Source of the DNA: a virus
Direction: 5' to 3' (one strand)
Virus record (IMG/VR): IMGVR_UViG_3300010885_072082
Coordinates: 1-53,813 of that record
Length of the DNA stretch: 53,813 nucleotides
The stretch's first letter is position 1; each line of letters opens with the position of its first letter. The translations under genes and the position numbers were made by a program. Of the stretch, positions 1 to 9,194 are shown one piece after another. The notes below the pieces were generated by a model. The model was not told the DNA's origin, made no database searches, and was given only the letters and a program-made list of their open reading frames with translations.

Positions 1-1
1 A

Positions 2-1147
2 GGCAGGCTTACTGGTGTCATTAAAAATATTTTTGAAGATTTTGGTAAAGGGGTTGAAAATCTCTTTTCAGAAGACGGTGCATTAGGTAAGCTGTATAAA
101 TTTATCAGCGATACTTTTGGTAATATAGGATCAAGTATAGAGAAATTACTATCACCTGATGGTGCAATAGGAAAGACTGTTAGCTTCATTTCAGATATGT
201 TTACCAGTGACGGTATTTTTGGTAAACTTTTTTCAGCTTTTTTAAAGCTCGGACCACTAATGGATGGTTTTATAAATTTTCTCGACAAAGCGATAAATCT
301 TATGCTTAAAATACCAGGACTCGGTACTATTGGTAAAATTGCTAAATTCGCGGGAAGTGAAGTAGGGATGGTAGCTACAAAAACAATAGGAAACGTCAAG
401 GATTCATATCAATATCTCAAAGAACAGAAAGATCTTTCTACTGGTGAAAAGGTAGGAGCAGGAGCTGCAGCTTTAGCAGGCACAGGTGCTGATATAGTGC
501 AAGATGTAACGAAATTACCTTTTCAACTTTGGAATCTTATTAAAGGTAAAGATATTAATAAGAATGTATTTCAGGAGCAAGTTTTAAATAAGTCGCAAAT
601 AGCGGGTTACGGTAAGGGTACAGATCAATTTCTCCGTAAATCCGCAGTAAACGCAATTCGTGAATCAAGAGGTGGTAAGATAGAAGATTTACTCGTAGGC
701 TTAGGTCTCAAAAAATCACAATCTGAAAAAACAGCAGATGAAATGGAGCAACGGTTAAAAAGTAGACAAAACTCGATACAACCTACAATACAGGGTGATA
801 CAGGAGATAATATCAAACCACAAGACACCACATCGCTACCTATACAACCAGCAGATACACAAGCAGTACCTCCTGATTTTAAGGCATCACAAGATAGTTT
901 ATCTTCTGATGAGCAAAAGGAATTACTTAAAGCACAACTTGAGCAAGCTAAAAAGAGTTTTGATCAACTAGGTAAGCAATTTCAGCTTATGTATGATTCA
1001 AATAAGAAACAAGATGAATTATTGAAAGCTTTTAGAGAATTTAAAGCTGGTGGTAACGTTAATATCAACGCTGTCAGTAGCCCAACGTCGTTCATATCAA
1101 ACCCTACTACAAGTACAGGATTTCGCGGAAGTTTACTGGGACAGTAA
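2..1147 (+). CDS. Tape-measure-like tail protein, C-terminal part (5' end outside window)
   Basis: The reading frame is open from base 2, so the gene begins upstream; the ATG at 197 is internal. The visible 381 residues contain three spaced copies of a D-G-x-x-G-K motif (near residues 25, 52 and 69), then an Ala/Gly-rich helical stretch, a Gln/Thr/Pro-rich linker and a final helix likely to form a coiled coil. Repetitive helices ahead of tail-tube-cap and baseplate genes fit the end of a tape measure protein, which sets tail length inside the tube. That identity is inferred mainly from position; another large tail protein is possible. Confidence 0.5.
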   Translation, partial: GRLTGVIKNIFEDFGKGVENLFSEDGALGKLYKFISDTFGNIGSSIEKLLSPDGAIGKTVSFISDMFTSDGIFGKLFSAFLKLGPLMDGFINFLDKAINLMLKIPGLGTIGKIAKFAGSEVGMVATKTIGNVKDSYQYLKEQKDLSTGEKVGAGAAALAGTGADIVQDVTKLPFQLWNLIKGKDINKNVFQEQVLNKSQIAGYGKGTDQFLRKSAVNAIRESRGGKIEDLLVGLGLKKSQSEKTADEMEQRLKSRQNSIQPTIQGDTGDNIKPQDTTSLPIQPADTQAVPPDFKASQDSLSSDEQKELLKAQLEQAKKSFDQLGKQFQLMYDSNKKQDELLKAFREFKAGGNVNINAVSSPTSFISNPTTSTGFRGSLLGQ

Positions 1148-1153
1148 TTGTTA

Positions 1154-1161
1154 ATTAAATA
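1154..1161 (+). promoter_or_regulatory. Late-promoter octamer for the tail-tube-cap gene
   Basis: ATTAAATA, a T4-type late promoter match, ends exactly 5 nt before the ATG at 1167. With T4 late-promoter geometry transcription would start on the A of the start codon. Confidence 0.6.
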
Positions 1162-1166
1162 CTTTT

Positions 1167-2498
1167 ATGGGTAACTTTTTATGGAGCTTTACAAATGGTA
1201 ATAATAACCAGGGCCTCGGCTATATAGGATCTGGTACTACATTACTACCAGGCATAGTTCCAGCGGGACTTTTTTCTCTTAATTCTATACTTGCTAATGG
1301 ATCTAATTATAATACCCCCCATACAATCGATGTAGTTAAGGATTTTTATTGGACATATTCAAAACCAGGTGATATAAGCAGATCTGAAGTACCATATATT
1401 CTTTTAACCGAACGAAAATTAAAGAGTAATGCATTGATAGCTCAATTGAAATATTCCTACGGTAGAGCGTATAGTAGCGGTACTGAGACATTAAACAACT
1501 TATTAGGAACGACTGGTACACTTGGAACAGCTATCGGTAACGATATTAATGGCGCTTCACCTTCACTAGCACAACTTATTAAATCTTCTATTACAGCCAC
1601 CGCAAACGGGATAGGTCTTGCAGCACAAGGTACAGCAAATTTGCTTGGAGGAGCCGGTACCGCTATAGCAAATGCTATTCCACGGACTACAAAAGAGATT
1701 AGTAAGTACGGTGCTGCTGTTGTTGATGCTGCAATAAACGCTACATCAGATAATAATACAACAGTTAATAGTAGTCCATATCTTGAACCATACAGAGATT
1801 TGTACATAACAGACGTTACAGGGTGGAAATATAAATTACCTTATTTTGATAACAATCAAGCTAATCAAGGTAATAGTTTTTCCGAAAACGGTAAAGTCGG
1901 TGGATTAGGTGAATTATTTGGTATTGCACCAGCTGTTGCTGAATTCGGTACAGCAGCTGCTGAAATCGTCTCGTCGATCAATTCACCGACAGAAATTACA
2001 TATATTGAACGTACTAAATTTTATAATTATCCGACAGAAGGTGAAGATATTAATATAGAATTTCCCTTAATTAATACCGGAGAAGTTACTTATGACGATG
2101 TTGTTAGAAATTGGCAATTTTTATTTTTATTAGTTTATCAAAATAGACCGGCAAAAACATCGAGAAACACAGTAGATCAACCTGTAATTTATCAAGCTGA
2201 GATACCCGGTATTAAATTTTTTCCATTTTGTTATATGACTTCTATTAATATAGAATTTGTTGGTTCAAGACGTGAGATGTCTCTTAGTATACCATCAGGA
2301 ATAACATCTAATACAAGTAACGGTACTGCAGGTGATACTGTATCTAATCAAGTACAATTTTCTAATGTTAATGCTATTATTCCAGACGCATATAGGGTTA
2401 GATTATCGTTAAAGAGCATGACTGCTAATTCTAGAAACTTTATGCAGCATATGGTATCTACACATAATTTAATTGAAACAGGTACCGTAGGCGGTTAA
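1167..2498 (+). CDS. Baseplate tail-tube cap/initiator protein (gp48/gp54-like)
   Basis: 443 residues. The N-terminal part holds a P-Y-I-L-L-T-E-R-K stretch. The middle (about residues 105-190) is rich in Gly, Ala and Thr. The C-terminal third carries an I-P-D-A-Y-R-V element followed by L-K-S-M-T-A-N-S-R-N-F, which resembles the conserved end of T4 gp48/gp54 proteins that sit between baseplate hub and tail tube. Its place between a tape-measure-like gene and gp53/hub genes supports this. No Shine-Dalgarno sequence is seen; a late-promoter octamer sits 5 nt before the start. The assignment rests on motif memory and synteny, not on a search. Confidence 0.55.
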   Translation: MGNFLWSFTNGNNNQGLGYIGSGTTLLPGIVPAGLFSLNSILANGSNYNTPHTIDVVKDFYWTYSKPGDISRSEVPYILLTERKLKSNALIAQLKYSYGRAYSSGTETLNNLLGTTGTLGTAIGNDINGASPSLAQLIKSSITATANGIGLAAQGTANLLGGAGTAIANAIPRTTKEISKYGAAVVDAAINATSDNNTTVNSSPYLEPYRDLYITDVTGWKYKLPYFDNNQANQGNSFSENGKVGGLGELFGIAPAVAEFGTAAAEIVSSINSPTEITYIERTKFYNYPTEGEDINIEFPLINTGEVTYDDVVRNWQFLFLLVYQNRPAKTSRNTVDQPVIYQAEIPGIKFFPFCYMTSINIEFVGSRREMSLSIPSGITSNTSNGTAGDTVSNQVQFSNVNAIIPDAYRVRLSLKSMTANSRNFMQHMVSTHNLIETGTVGG

Positions 2499-2529
2499 AC
2501 ACATTATACTTACATTCTTAGAATATAAG

Positions 2530-2537
2530 AGTAAATA
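2530..2537 (+). promoter_or_regulatory. Late-promoter-like octamer before the gp53-like gene
   Basis: AGTAAATA lies 6 nt before the ATG at 2544. It matches the TAAATA core seen at the other late genes, with a G in the second position. Confidence 0.45.
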
Positions 2538-2543
2538 TATTAT

Positions 2544-2912
2544 ATGGTTACCGGGCAGTACCAAAAACAAATTTCAGCTTTACCTACCTTAAATAGCTAT
2601 CGGTATGAAAACATTTTAAAGATGTATCAAACCGATAAAGGTAATCAATATTATTATAATTTACTACAATCTATTTTTTTACCAGATAATTTAGACAAAC
2701 GTGCACTTACTAATATGGTTATTCGTGCAAATCAACCATGGACTACTGTAAGTTTTAACGCATATGGTACTATCGAGCTTTGGTGGTTAATTTTATTAAC
2801 AAATAAAATTTATAATCCTTTTGAAACACCAAAACCTAATACAGTAATAAAAATTATTAGACCAGAATATATACCAGATATTCTTAAAGAGATATCAGCA
2901 AGATTGCAATAG
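2544..2912 (+). CDS. 53: Baseplate wedge protein, gp53-like
   Basis: 122 residues. The second half reads like the gp53 family: a Y-G-T-I-E-L-W-W-L-I-L-L segment near residues 74-85, then N-P-F and a V-I-K-I-I-R-P-E-Y-I ending. gp53 is a baseplate wedge component that locks neighbouring wedges together in T4. The protein is shorter than T4 gp53 (about 196 residues), as in many T4 relatives that keep only the core domain. The next gene starts 2 nt after its stop, so translation is probably coupled with the hub gene. Confidence 0.7.
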   Translation: MVTGQYQKQISALPTLNSYRYENILKMYQTDKGNQYYYNLLQSIFLPDNLDKRALTNMVIRANQPWTTVSFNAYGTIELWWLILLTNKIYNPFETPKPNTVIKIIRPEYIPDILKEISARLQ

Positions 2913-2914
2913 CT

Positions 2915-4567
2915 ATGGAAGACGTCATACAAGATCCATACTCGCATAAAATAAATAACAATTATTACTTTTTTAAAGTAACACTTGTGAGTATTGCTGG
3001 TGATCAATCTAGGGCACAGGACATCAAGCCTTCTGCTATTAAATCATTTGTTATTAATGATAATTTTACAAATTTTTATCAAAATGGATATATTGTTATT
3101 AATAACTCCTACGATGCTCTAGAGCGCGATACATATCAATATGATGATGTAAACTACTATAATAATGCTGGTAATGTAACTAGTAATCAAGATGCAGGAT
3201 TTGTATTTCGAGGTGATGCAAGAGATATTTTACATGTAGAAATTATGCCTAGATTAGATGATACAGGTACTGATATCACAGGATCAAAGTTAGCACAGGG
3301 ATTTTTTAGAATGAGTTATGATTTTGCAATTTATAATTCCGAAGAAATACCAGGTGATTCACCAGAAAGAAAATTTAAAAAATTATATTTTTGGGATTTA
3401 TATTACCAGTTATTAACCGAAAAAAATACTTTCTTTTCAACAGCATTACTACCCGGTGTTTCTGGAACTACAACAAACCTTGATGATAAAAACCGTGCTG
3501 TTAGCACAGGAGTTGCAATTAAAGAATTATTAAAAGCAGCGTTCCCCGACAACGATGGTTACCCTATCTATTTTTCTGAAAATTCTGCAGGTATAAATAT
3601 TACAAATTATACACAAGATCAAATTGATAATGCTAATATTGATTGGGACATAGGTGGTACGAATATTTTCTTTTCATCACCTGCTAACTATAAGGCAATA
3701 GACAGTTTAAATTATCTTCTATCTCGTCATGTATCAAATGCAGCAAGCAATTTTGATCAGTGTTTTTTACGACTTGATAGATATCCTAGACAATTTAAAC
3801 TGAATAGTCTTGAGCAATATTTTAAACAAGCTTATAATCCTTCAAACGACACTACAGGTAATTATTATCTCGAGACATTAAGATTAGGTGGACTTACTGA
3901 TGCAGATGGTAAGAGTAAGACGGATAATTATTTTACACCTAAAGATGGTCTATATTTTGAACGCATAGGTACAATAAAGAGTTTCTCTTTTGATAATATG
4001 CCCGGTGTCTATTCTCAGCAAAAAATCAATACTCGCGCCGTACACAGCTACGATTATGAAAATAAGCTCTTTAATATTGAATTAGTAAGAAATGGTGTTG
4101 AGCAGGCTATGAAGACATTTCAAGCCAATTATGTTAATCAACTCAATAGTGGTGGAGCTGAACCGTCATTTCCTAATTTTGCCCCCGGTCAATTAAGATA
4201 TAGTAATAAGAATATTCATCATGAATTTTCTGTTGTTAGTCAAGATTCCGATCAACGTCTTGCTTTTGGAAGAAATAAATTTTTATACGCTAGTGTTTTT
4301 AGCAATAATTTAATAACATTTAGATTACCTGGATCTACCCATCGTCAGGCAGGGTTTTTTATTGGTATTGATCGTGATGGTGCTATACCGGCTAGTAAAT
4401 TTGATAATAAATTATTAGGTATATATCTTATTATACAAGCTAATCATATCTTCAGCGGTGGTGAATACTACAATGACCTCCATTGTATTAAAACATATAA
4501 TTTCAGGCAATTAGATAATACATATAACGATGCAGATAATAAAGGCCTGATCTCTTACGGACCATAA
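2915..4567 (+). CDS. Baseplate hub protein (gp27-like)
   Basis: 550 residues. It starts with a basic beta-rich region containing K-S-F-V-I-N-D-N-F and G-Y-I-V-I-N-N, followed by a region with F-W-D-L-Y-Y-Q-L and a long C-terminal beta domain. This pattern, with its size and position between gp53 and a lysozyme-like gene, fits the gp27 hub family whose trimer forms the base of the tail tube and carries the spike. No Shine-Dalgarno sequence precedes the ATG, which lies 2 nt after the gp53 stop. Family assignment is by context and general resemblance; a structure prediction would show whether the two gp27 tube domains are present. Confidence 0.5.
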   Translation: MEDVIQDPYSHKINNNYYFFKVTLVSIAGDQSRAQDIKPSAIKSFVINDNFTNFYQNGYIVINNSYDALERDTYQYDDVNYYNNAGNVTSNQDAGFVFRGDARDILHVEIMPRLDDTGTDITGSKLAQGFFRMSYDFAIYNSEEIPGDSPERKFKKLYFWDLYYQLLTEKNTFFSTALLPGVSGTTTNLDDKNRAVSTGVAIKELLKAAFPDNDGYPIYFSENSAGINITNYTQDQIDNANIDWDIGGTNIFFSSPANYKAIDSLNYLLSRHVSNAASNFDQCFLRLDRYPRQFKLNSLEQYFKQAYNPSNDTTGNYYLETLRLGGLTDADGKSKTDNYFTPKDGLYFERIGTIKSFSFDNMPGVYSQQKINTRAVHSYDYENKLFNIELVRNGVEQAMKTFQANYVNQLNSGGAEPSFPNFAPGQLRYSNKNIHHEFSVVSQDSDQRLAFGRNKFLYASVFSNNLITFRLPGSTHRQAGFFIGIDRDGAIPASKFDNKLLGIYLIIQANHIFSGGEYYNDLHCIKTYNFRQLDNTYNDADNKGLISYGP

Positions 4568-4570
4568 AAA

Positions 4571-6349
4571 ATGCGACAACCCGATACAAACGAAATTACA
4601 ATAGCACCTAGTCTTACAGATATCGATTTAATCAATCGAATGTCGGGATTAGGTGCTACGGTTACATCTAGTACAAGTGCTGGTGATATATCTACATTAT
4701 TAGGTAATACGTCTGTACCGCCAATAAGCGGACTCATACCAGGCGGGGATGTAAATGCATTTACAACATTACGTCAAGTTTTTCCTAAAGAGGTTATTTC
4801 GGATACTGAAATACAAGCTGCTATTGAATATAGAAATGCTTTTAAACAAGGCGATATAATATTAGCTTATAACAACTTTATTGTCAATTTAAAAGATAGA
4901 TTTACACATCCCGATTTTTCTATTGAAAATATTTTGTATTGGTTTAACAAATACAAATACAGTCATAAAGAATTTATAAGTTATCTCTCTAATAAGTCAT
5001 TCAATCAACACACCGTTCTTGTTAATCAATTACCTGGAGCTGCAAAATTTACACAAGATGTCTATAATAACTCTACATATTCAACAGAAGATTATTTTTC
5101 CAATATAAGTGATAGTATTGGTACAATTGTTAATACAAAATATATACAACTTGATTCTACACAACCTATTTTTGATATGGGTCAAACTGTCTATGGTGTA
5201 CCCATTACTTTTTCTGCTTCTCTTGAAAATAAAATAAGTGCTACTACAAGAAACGTTACATATGCGTTGAGTAAAAATACAACTGCTTTAATGAGACGTA
5301 ATCTTTTAGGTGTCAGTATTACCAACACTATAACAAAATCAAATTATTCAGCTGATGCCAGTACACCTCATGGGTTGAATCTAATCAATGATTTACCTAC
5401 ATTTATTTATTTAAATTCTTCACTACACTCTCTTAAAGAGGCGCTTTTAAAAAACTATAAACAAGCTAAACTAACAGGTATTATAAACTACCTAAATAAC
5501 ATTGGAAACAGCACTGGTATAAATTTAAGAGATATATTCCCTGTTCAAGCTAGTGATCAGGATTTTAACGTTATGTCGCCTGCAGCAGGATCCGCAGCCG
5601 CACAGGCTGTTATTGATCAAGAAGTTGCTGATGCTGCAGCTGAACAAGCGCTCTTTGCTCAAGCAGCTTCAATTGATATTAATTCGACAACCGCTCTATC
5701 ACAAGCTGGTGCAGCAGGCTTAGGTGAATACGACGTCAATGCACCTTCTTCAGCTCAAATTGCAGCTGCTAATAGCGCAGCTCAACAACGTAATGCAGAC
5801 TTTCTTGCAGCACATCCTGATCTTGCAATTTCTGTTAATCAAAGCGGTGTCATGGATGAAACTTCATTTAAATCATCAGTTGTCACATTCATCCAAGGTG
5901 ACGGTACAAACCCATCACCACTTCTCAGTATACCTGCTAATGAAGCTAATGCTAAATACGGAATCACAAATCCATCAGATCCTAATCAATGGGCTGATTT
6001 CTTCTGGAGAACGGCAAATTATGAAAATGATTATAAGGTATATCAAAATGCACAAGGTGTTTATGATGGTTATCTAGCGGATGGCGGTGGTTCATATGGT
6101 TGGGGATCTGTTAGCCCTACTCACGCTCGAGCTGCAGGCCTACAAGGTTCAAACCAGGATCTATTTAATCAACTGCAAAATCCTGTTACAAATATGATTG
6201 TAACAGTATCAGAAACAGAGCGAGAAATAACAAAAGCTGGCGGTCAGATGGACGGACTGTGGGCAAGGAACGGCGGTCAGTTTGCTGGTCTTACAATGAC
6301 TAAACTATCAAATGGCGTAGGACCGTCAAGAATAAACAAACAATCATAA
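4571..6349 (+). CDS. Tail-associated lysozyme/transglycosylase-like protein (functional gp5 analogue)
   Basis: 592 residues. The first two thirds are structural, with an Ala/Gln-rich stretch around residues 335-425. The last part, about residues 455-570, resembles a lysozyme-fold muralytic domain: F-F-W-R-T-A-N-Y-E-N-D-Y near residue 477 offers a glutamate in a plausible catalytic helix, followed by a glycine-rich G-G-G-S-Y-G-W-G-S-V-S-P-T-H-A-R segment typical of the active-site cleft. It follows the hub gene directly (3 nt gap), the position gp5 holds functionally. It probably degrades peptidoglycan during injection. Catalysis is inferred, not proven. Confidence 0.5.
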   Translation: MRQPDTNEITIAPSLTDIDLINRMSGLGATVTSSTSAGDISTLLGNTSVPPISGLIPGGDVNAFTTLRQVFPKEVISDTEIQAAIEYRNAFKQGDIILAYNNFIVNLKDRFTHPDFSIENILYWFNKYKYSHKEFISYLSNKSFNQHTVLVNQLPGAAKFTQDVYNNSTYSTEDYFSNISDSIGTIVNTKYIQLDSTQPIFDMGQTVYGVPITFSASLENKISATTRNVTYALSKNTTALMRRNLLGVSITNTITKSNYSADASTPHGLNLINDLPTFIYLNSSLHSLKEALLKNYKQAKLTGIINYLNNIGNSTGINLRDIFPVQASDQDFNVMSPAAGSAAAQAVIDQEVADAAAEQALFAQAASIDINSTTALSQAGAAGLGEYDVNAPSSAQIAAANSAAQQRNADFLAAHPDLAISVNQSGVMDETSFKSSVVTFIQGDGTNPSPLLSIPANEANAKYGITNPSDPNQWADFFWRTANYENDYKVYQNAQGVYDGYLADGGGSYGWGSVSPTHARAAGLQGSNQDLFNQLQNPVTNMIVTVSETEREITKAGGQMDGLWARNGGQFAGLTMTKLSNGVGPSRINKQS

Positions 6350-6353
6350 TCAT

Positions 6354-8198
6354 ATGGCTGATAACTTTCCTACAACTTTAGATCCGACATACGGTCAGTT
6401 TAAGTATTCCTATGCACCATCTCCTGCTGCTTCTTTATTAACTATACCAACTAATGCACCAGCTAATGTATTTACCAGTACATCCGTTCAATTATCACAA
6501 AATCTAATTTCTGGTACAATACCCAATCCATCTAGTCAACCAACAACTGTTGATCAGACAATAGCAACTAACCCCTCGACACAACCGTCACAAACTGGTT
6601 CAGATGCCCTACAAGCAAAAGCCACCAGTCCTTATAGTAATAAACAATTTATAGCACCATTTAGATTTGCTATAAACGTAGAAGGTACCATGGTTGTGGT
6701 TGATAATTCTGGTAAAAGAATTAATACAAATCCAAAACAACCATATAGAGCAATAGTATCCCTATCAGCAAGTAATTTACCTTCTTCTATTATACATGAT
6801 CCTTTCTTACTATCCAATCAACATATAACCAAAAGTGTTAACCCGAGAAACGGTGCAAGTATTGTTAATATACCACAAGGAACATTAGGATCCGCTACAC
6901 AAAGCACTGCAGCTCAAATATTTAACACAGGAGCCGGTGGTATATTTCAAAACACATCTAATCGCTTTTTACAATTTACACAATCCTCTCCGCAATCTCT
7001 CCTTCAATCAGGGTCTAATTTACTTAGCAATTTACAGAACACATTAAAGACAACTGGTAATATTCTTACTATTGGAGGTAATACTCTCAATACAGGACAA
7101 ATTGTTGGCGGTGCGTTAAATATAGCAAATACCATAACAGGTAACCCCGCAGCTGCGATTAATCAACAAGTAACTCAATACATAGCAAAGGTACCAGGAC
7201 TGACATTAGGTCTTAATGCTTTAGGACAAATACCAGGTGGATCAAGTATAACACAAGCATTGAATAACCCTGTAGGTGCTGCAGGTAGTTTACTTGCCTT
7301 TGCTGCATCAAAAGCAGTCGATATTCAAGCCACCCTACCTTCATTAACCGTACAAGCGCAAGGTGAAATAAGCATCGGTGTTCAAGGTGTAACAGGTTTA
7401 GCTAATACACTCGGTAATGCTTACGGATTAGCACAAGACATTTTCCACAATGGACCACCTACCAGTATTCAAGGTATATTTGCCCTTGAACAACGTATAA
7501 AAGCACTTGTCTGTCAATTTGAAGCCGAACTTCAGTTACTCATAACATTTATAAATCAATTTGATCAATTACAGGCTATATTTAACGGATTCACAGCTAC
7601 TATTAAAACACTTGATGCTAAAGGTCTACTCAAAAAGCTTAAGAAATTAATTGAAGATGAAATTAAAAATATCTTAAAGCAATTTAATATTCAGGAAATT
7701 CTTAGACAGATTAGAGAAGCCCTTATTAAGGCTCTTAATGACTTACTCGCTTTACTTTTTGACTGTAATTACGGTTCTTCAAGCTCCACAGACAGCTCAG
7801 GTACAACAGCTACTGCAGGCGGTGCTGGTAAAGATGCAGAATCAACACCTACAAGTCCTGAAACAGCAGCTACATTTGATAGTAGCCTTACAACAGCCAA
7901 CCCTTATCAGACAGCTTCAACTATAGGAACATACGGTGTAATGAATCAGGAAAACCCGATCGTAATGGATACAAGTTATGTATCTCTTTACAATTCTATG
8001 CAGCAATACGGAGGAACACCTACACCACCACCACAACCCACTACCGGGCAATTAACTATAGGAGGAGGCACAGGCGCGTTTAATAATATAACACCACCAC
8101 AAGTACCTACATCTGTTGTACCTCTTTCACAACCTCAGAACAATACAGGCACTGGAGTAAATACAAGCACTACAATAACATATAATGCAAAGCCATAA
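6354..8198 (+). CDS. Low-complexity structural protein of the tail module
   Basis: 614 residues, not recognised. The N-terminal 100 residues are rich in Thr, Ser, Gln and Pro. A short ordered beta segment follows (about 105-150, containing P-Y-R-A-I-V-S-L-S). Then come long Gly/Asn/Ala-rich stretches and a strongly helical charged segment near residues 420-465 with many Lys, Leu and Ile. The C-terminus returns to Thr/Pro/Gly-rich sequence. It is the last gene of the plus-strand tail operon, 4 nt after the lysozyme-like gene, so a baseplate or tail-tip role is likely, but no function can be assigned. Confidence 0.6.
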   Translation: MADNFPTTLDPTYGQFKYSYAPSPAASLLTIPTNAPANVFTSTSVQLSQNLISGTIPNPSSQPTTVDQTIATNPSTQPSQTGSDALQAKATSPYSNKQFIAPFRFAINVEGTMVVVDNSGKRINTNPKQPYRAIVSLSASNLPSSIIHDPFLLSNQHITKSVNPRNGASIVNIPQGTLGSATQSTAAQIFNTGAGGIFQNTSNRFLQFTQSSPQSLLQSGSNLLSNLQNTLKTTGNILTIGGNTLNTGQIVGGALNIANTITGNPAAAINQQVTQYIAKVPGLTLGLNALGQIPGGSSITQALNNPVGAAGSLLAFAASKAVDIQATLPSLTVQAQGEISIGVQGVTGLANTLGNAYGLAQDIFHNGPPTSIQGIFALEQRIKALVCQFEAELQLLITFINQFDQLQAIFNGFTATIKTLDAKGLLKKLKKLIEDEIKNILKQFNIQEILRQIREALIKALNDLLALLFDCNYGSSSSTDSSGTTATAGGAGKDAESTPTSPETAATFDSSLTTANPYQTASTIGTYGVMNQENPIVMDTSYVSLYNSMQQYGGTPTPPPQPTTGQLTIGGGTGAFNNITPPQVPTSVVPLSQPQNNTGTGVNTSTTITYNAKP

Positions 8199-8200
8199 AA

Positions 8201-8226
8201 TAACTGTATAGTTAATCTAGTTTTTT
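8201..8226 (+). terminator. Weak candidate terminator at the end of the tail operon
   Basis: A 5-bp stem TAACT/AGTTA with a GTAT loop is followed, after six bases, by TTTTTT. It lies between two convergent genes and overlaps the end of the minus-strand gene. The stem is short and AT-rich, so this is a low-confidence call. Confidence 0.25.
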
Positions 8227-8679
8227 ATTTTCTATAATTTCTGCCTCTACAGGCTTTGTTCTATCTAATAAGGCTTTAAAAGCTTCCTCTCGGGTTAATA
8301 ATACTTTAACGTTATTATCAATTTCTTGCATTTGTCGCTTAGCATCTAATTCCATTGTTTTCAATTTTACTGATGTATCGGATTTTTTATTTTGAAGATT
8401 AATTTTATTGAGGTTATCTATAGCAGATGATGTTGCGTTAATAAGATCTGCAAAAGCAGATATATCTTCACTATTTGGTGCCGATACAATAAAGTCACGC
8501 ATATTTTGAACCATTTCTAAAGCATCCTCTACAAGATATCCGCTTTTATGAATTACAAAATCTTCTAAATCTTCTCTCTTAAGAGGCTCTTTCTCTTCTC
8601 TAGCTTTTTTTGCAACACCATCTGTATCCTTAAGTTGATCTACCAAAGAACCTACTATATTTTTTATTTCATCTTCCAT
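8212..8679 (-). CDS. Candidate small terminase subunit (gp16-like)
   Basis: 155 residues, almost entirely helical and highly charged. A central stretch (about residues 55-120) with M-V-Q-N-M-R-D-F-I, S-A-F-A-D-L-I and a following Asn/Lys-rich helix resembles the central coiled-coil region of T4 gp16 and cyanophage small terminases, which form rings that recognise DNA and stimulate the large terminase. The gene is on the strand opposite to its neighbours, convergent with the tail operon and divergent from dUTPase. Low sequence conservation in this family limits certainty; a generic coiled-coil protein is the alternative. Confidence 0.4.
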   Translation of the reverse strand: MEDEIKNIVGSLVDQLKDTDGVAKKAREEKEPLKREDLEDFVIHKSGYLVEDALEMVQNMRDFIVSAPNSEDISAFADLINATSSAIDNLNKINLQNKKSDTSVKLKTMELDAKRQMQEIDNNVKVLLTREEAFKALLDRTKPVEAEIIENKKLD

Positions 8680-8738
8680 GAATACTCAAATACTTATGAT
8701 TGAGTTGATTTCTTTTCAAGAGTTATTATTATAGGTAT

Positions 8739-9194
8739 ATGTCAGAAATTGATCCAAATCTCATTTATATGCCAATCTTAAAATTTGAAAAGACACATGA
8801 TCTTGCTAAGCTACCAACCAAAAACCACGAATCAGATACTGGTTATGATGTATATAGTATCGAAGACAAAATAATTCCTGCTAGAGGTAGTGCTGTTGTA
8901 GGTGTAGGTTTAAAGTTTGCTTCTATTCCTGATGGTTATTGGGTTAAGGTTGAAGCACGTAGTGGACTAGGTTTTAAGAGCGGCATTCAACCACATCCTG
9001 GTATTATTGATAATGCCTACCGCGGTGATGCAGGTATTAAACTTTACAATTTTACAGATGTTGATTACCAGGTAAAGGTTGGTGATCGTATAGCGCAATT
9101 TGCTATTTATATGAATATTCATATGGCAGTTGATTGGGGTAAGGTTGAAACTACAGATAGAGGTGAAAAGGGATTTGGGAGCTCAGGCAAATAA
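8739..9194 (+). CDS. dut: dUTP diphosphatase (dUTPase)
   Basis: 151 residues with all five trimeric dUTPase motifs in order: motif I D-T-G-Y-D (33-37), motif II A-R-S-G-L (73-77), motif III G-I-I-D-N-A-Y-R-G-D (88-97), motif IV V-G-D-R-I-A-Q-F (114-121) and motif V R-G-E-K-G-F-G-S-S-G (141-150). Motif III supplies the usual uracil-pocket Tyr and metal-site Asp, and motif V the Phe that stacks on the base. The enzyme hydrolyses dUTP to dUMP and pyrophosphate, keeping uracil out of phage DNA and feeding dTMP synthesis. Its stop codon overlaps the start of the clamp-loader gene by one base, so the two form an operon. Confidence 0.95.
   Translation: MSEIDPNLIYMPILKFEKTHDLAKLPTKNHESDTGYDVYSIEDKIIPARGSAVVGVGLKFASIPDGYWVKVEARSGLGFKSGIQPHPGIIDNAYRGDAGIKLYNFTDVDYQVKVGDRIAQFAIYMNIHMAVDWGKVETTDRGEKGFGSSGK

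Noticed and set aside
197-1147. ATG at 197 as the start of the first gene
   Set aside because: The frame is open back to base 2 and the same repeat motif continues upstream, so the gene starts outside the window.
1457-1807. Minus-strand 116-aa frame
   Set aside because: Antisense to the well-supported tail-tube-cap gene, no promoter and no recognisable motif.
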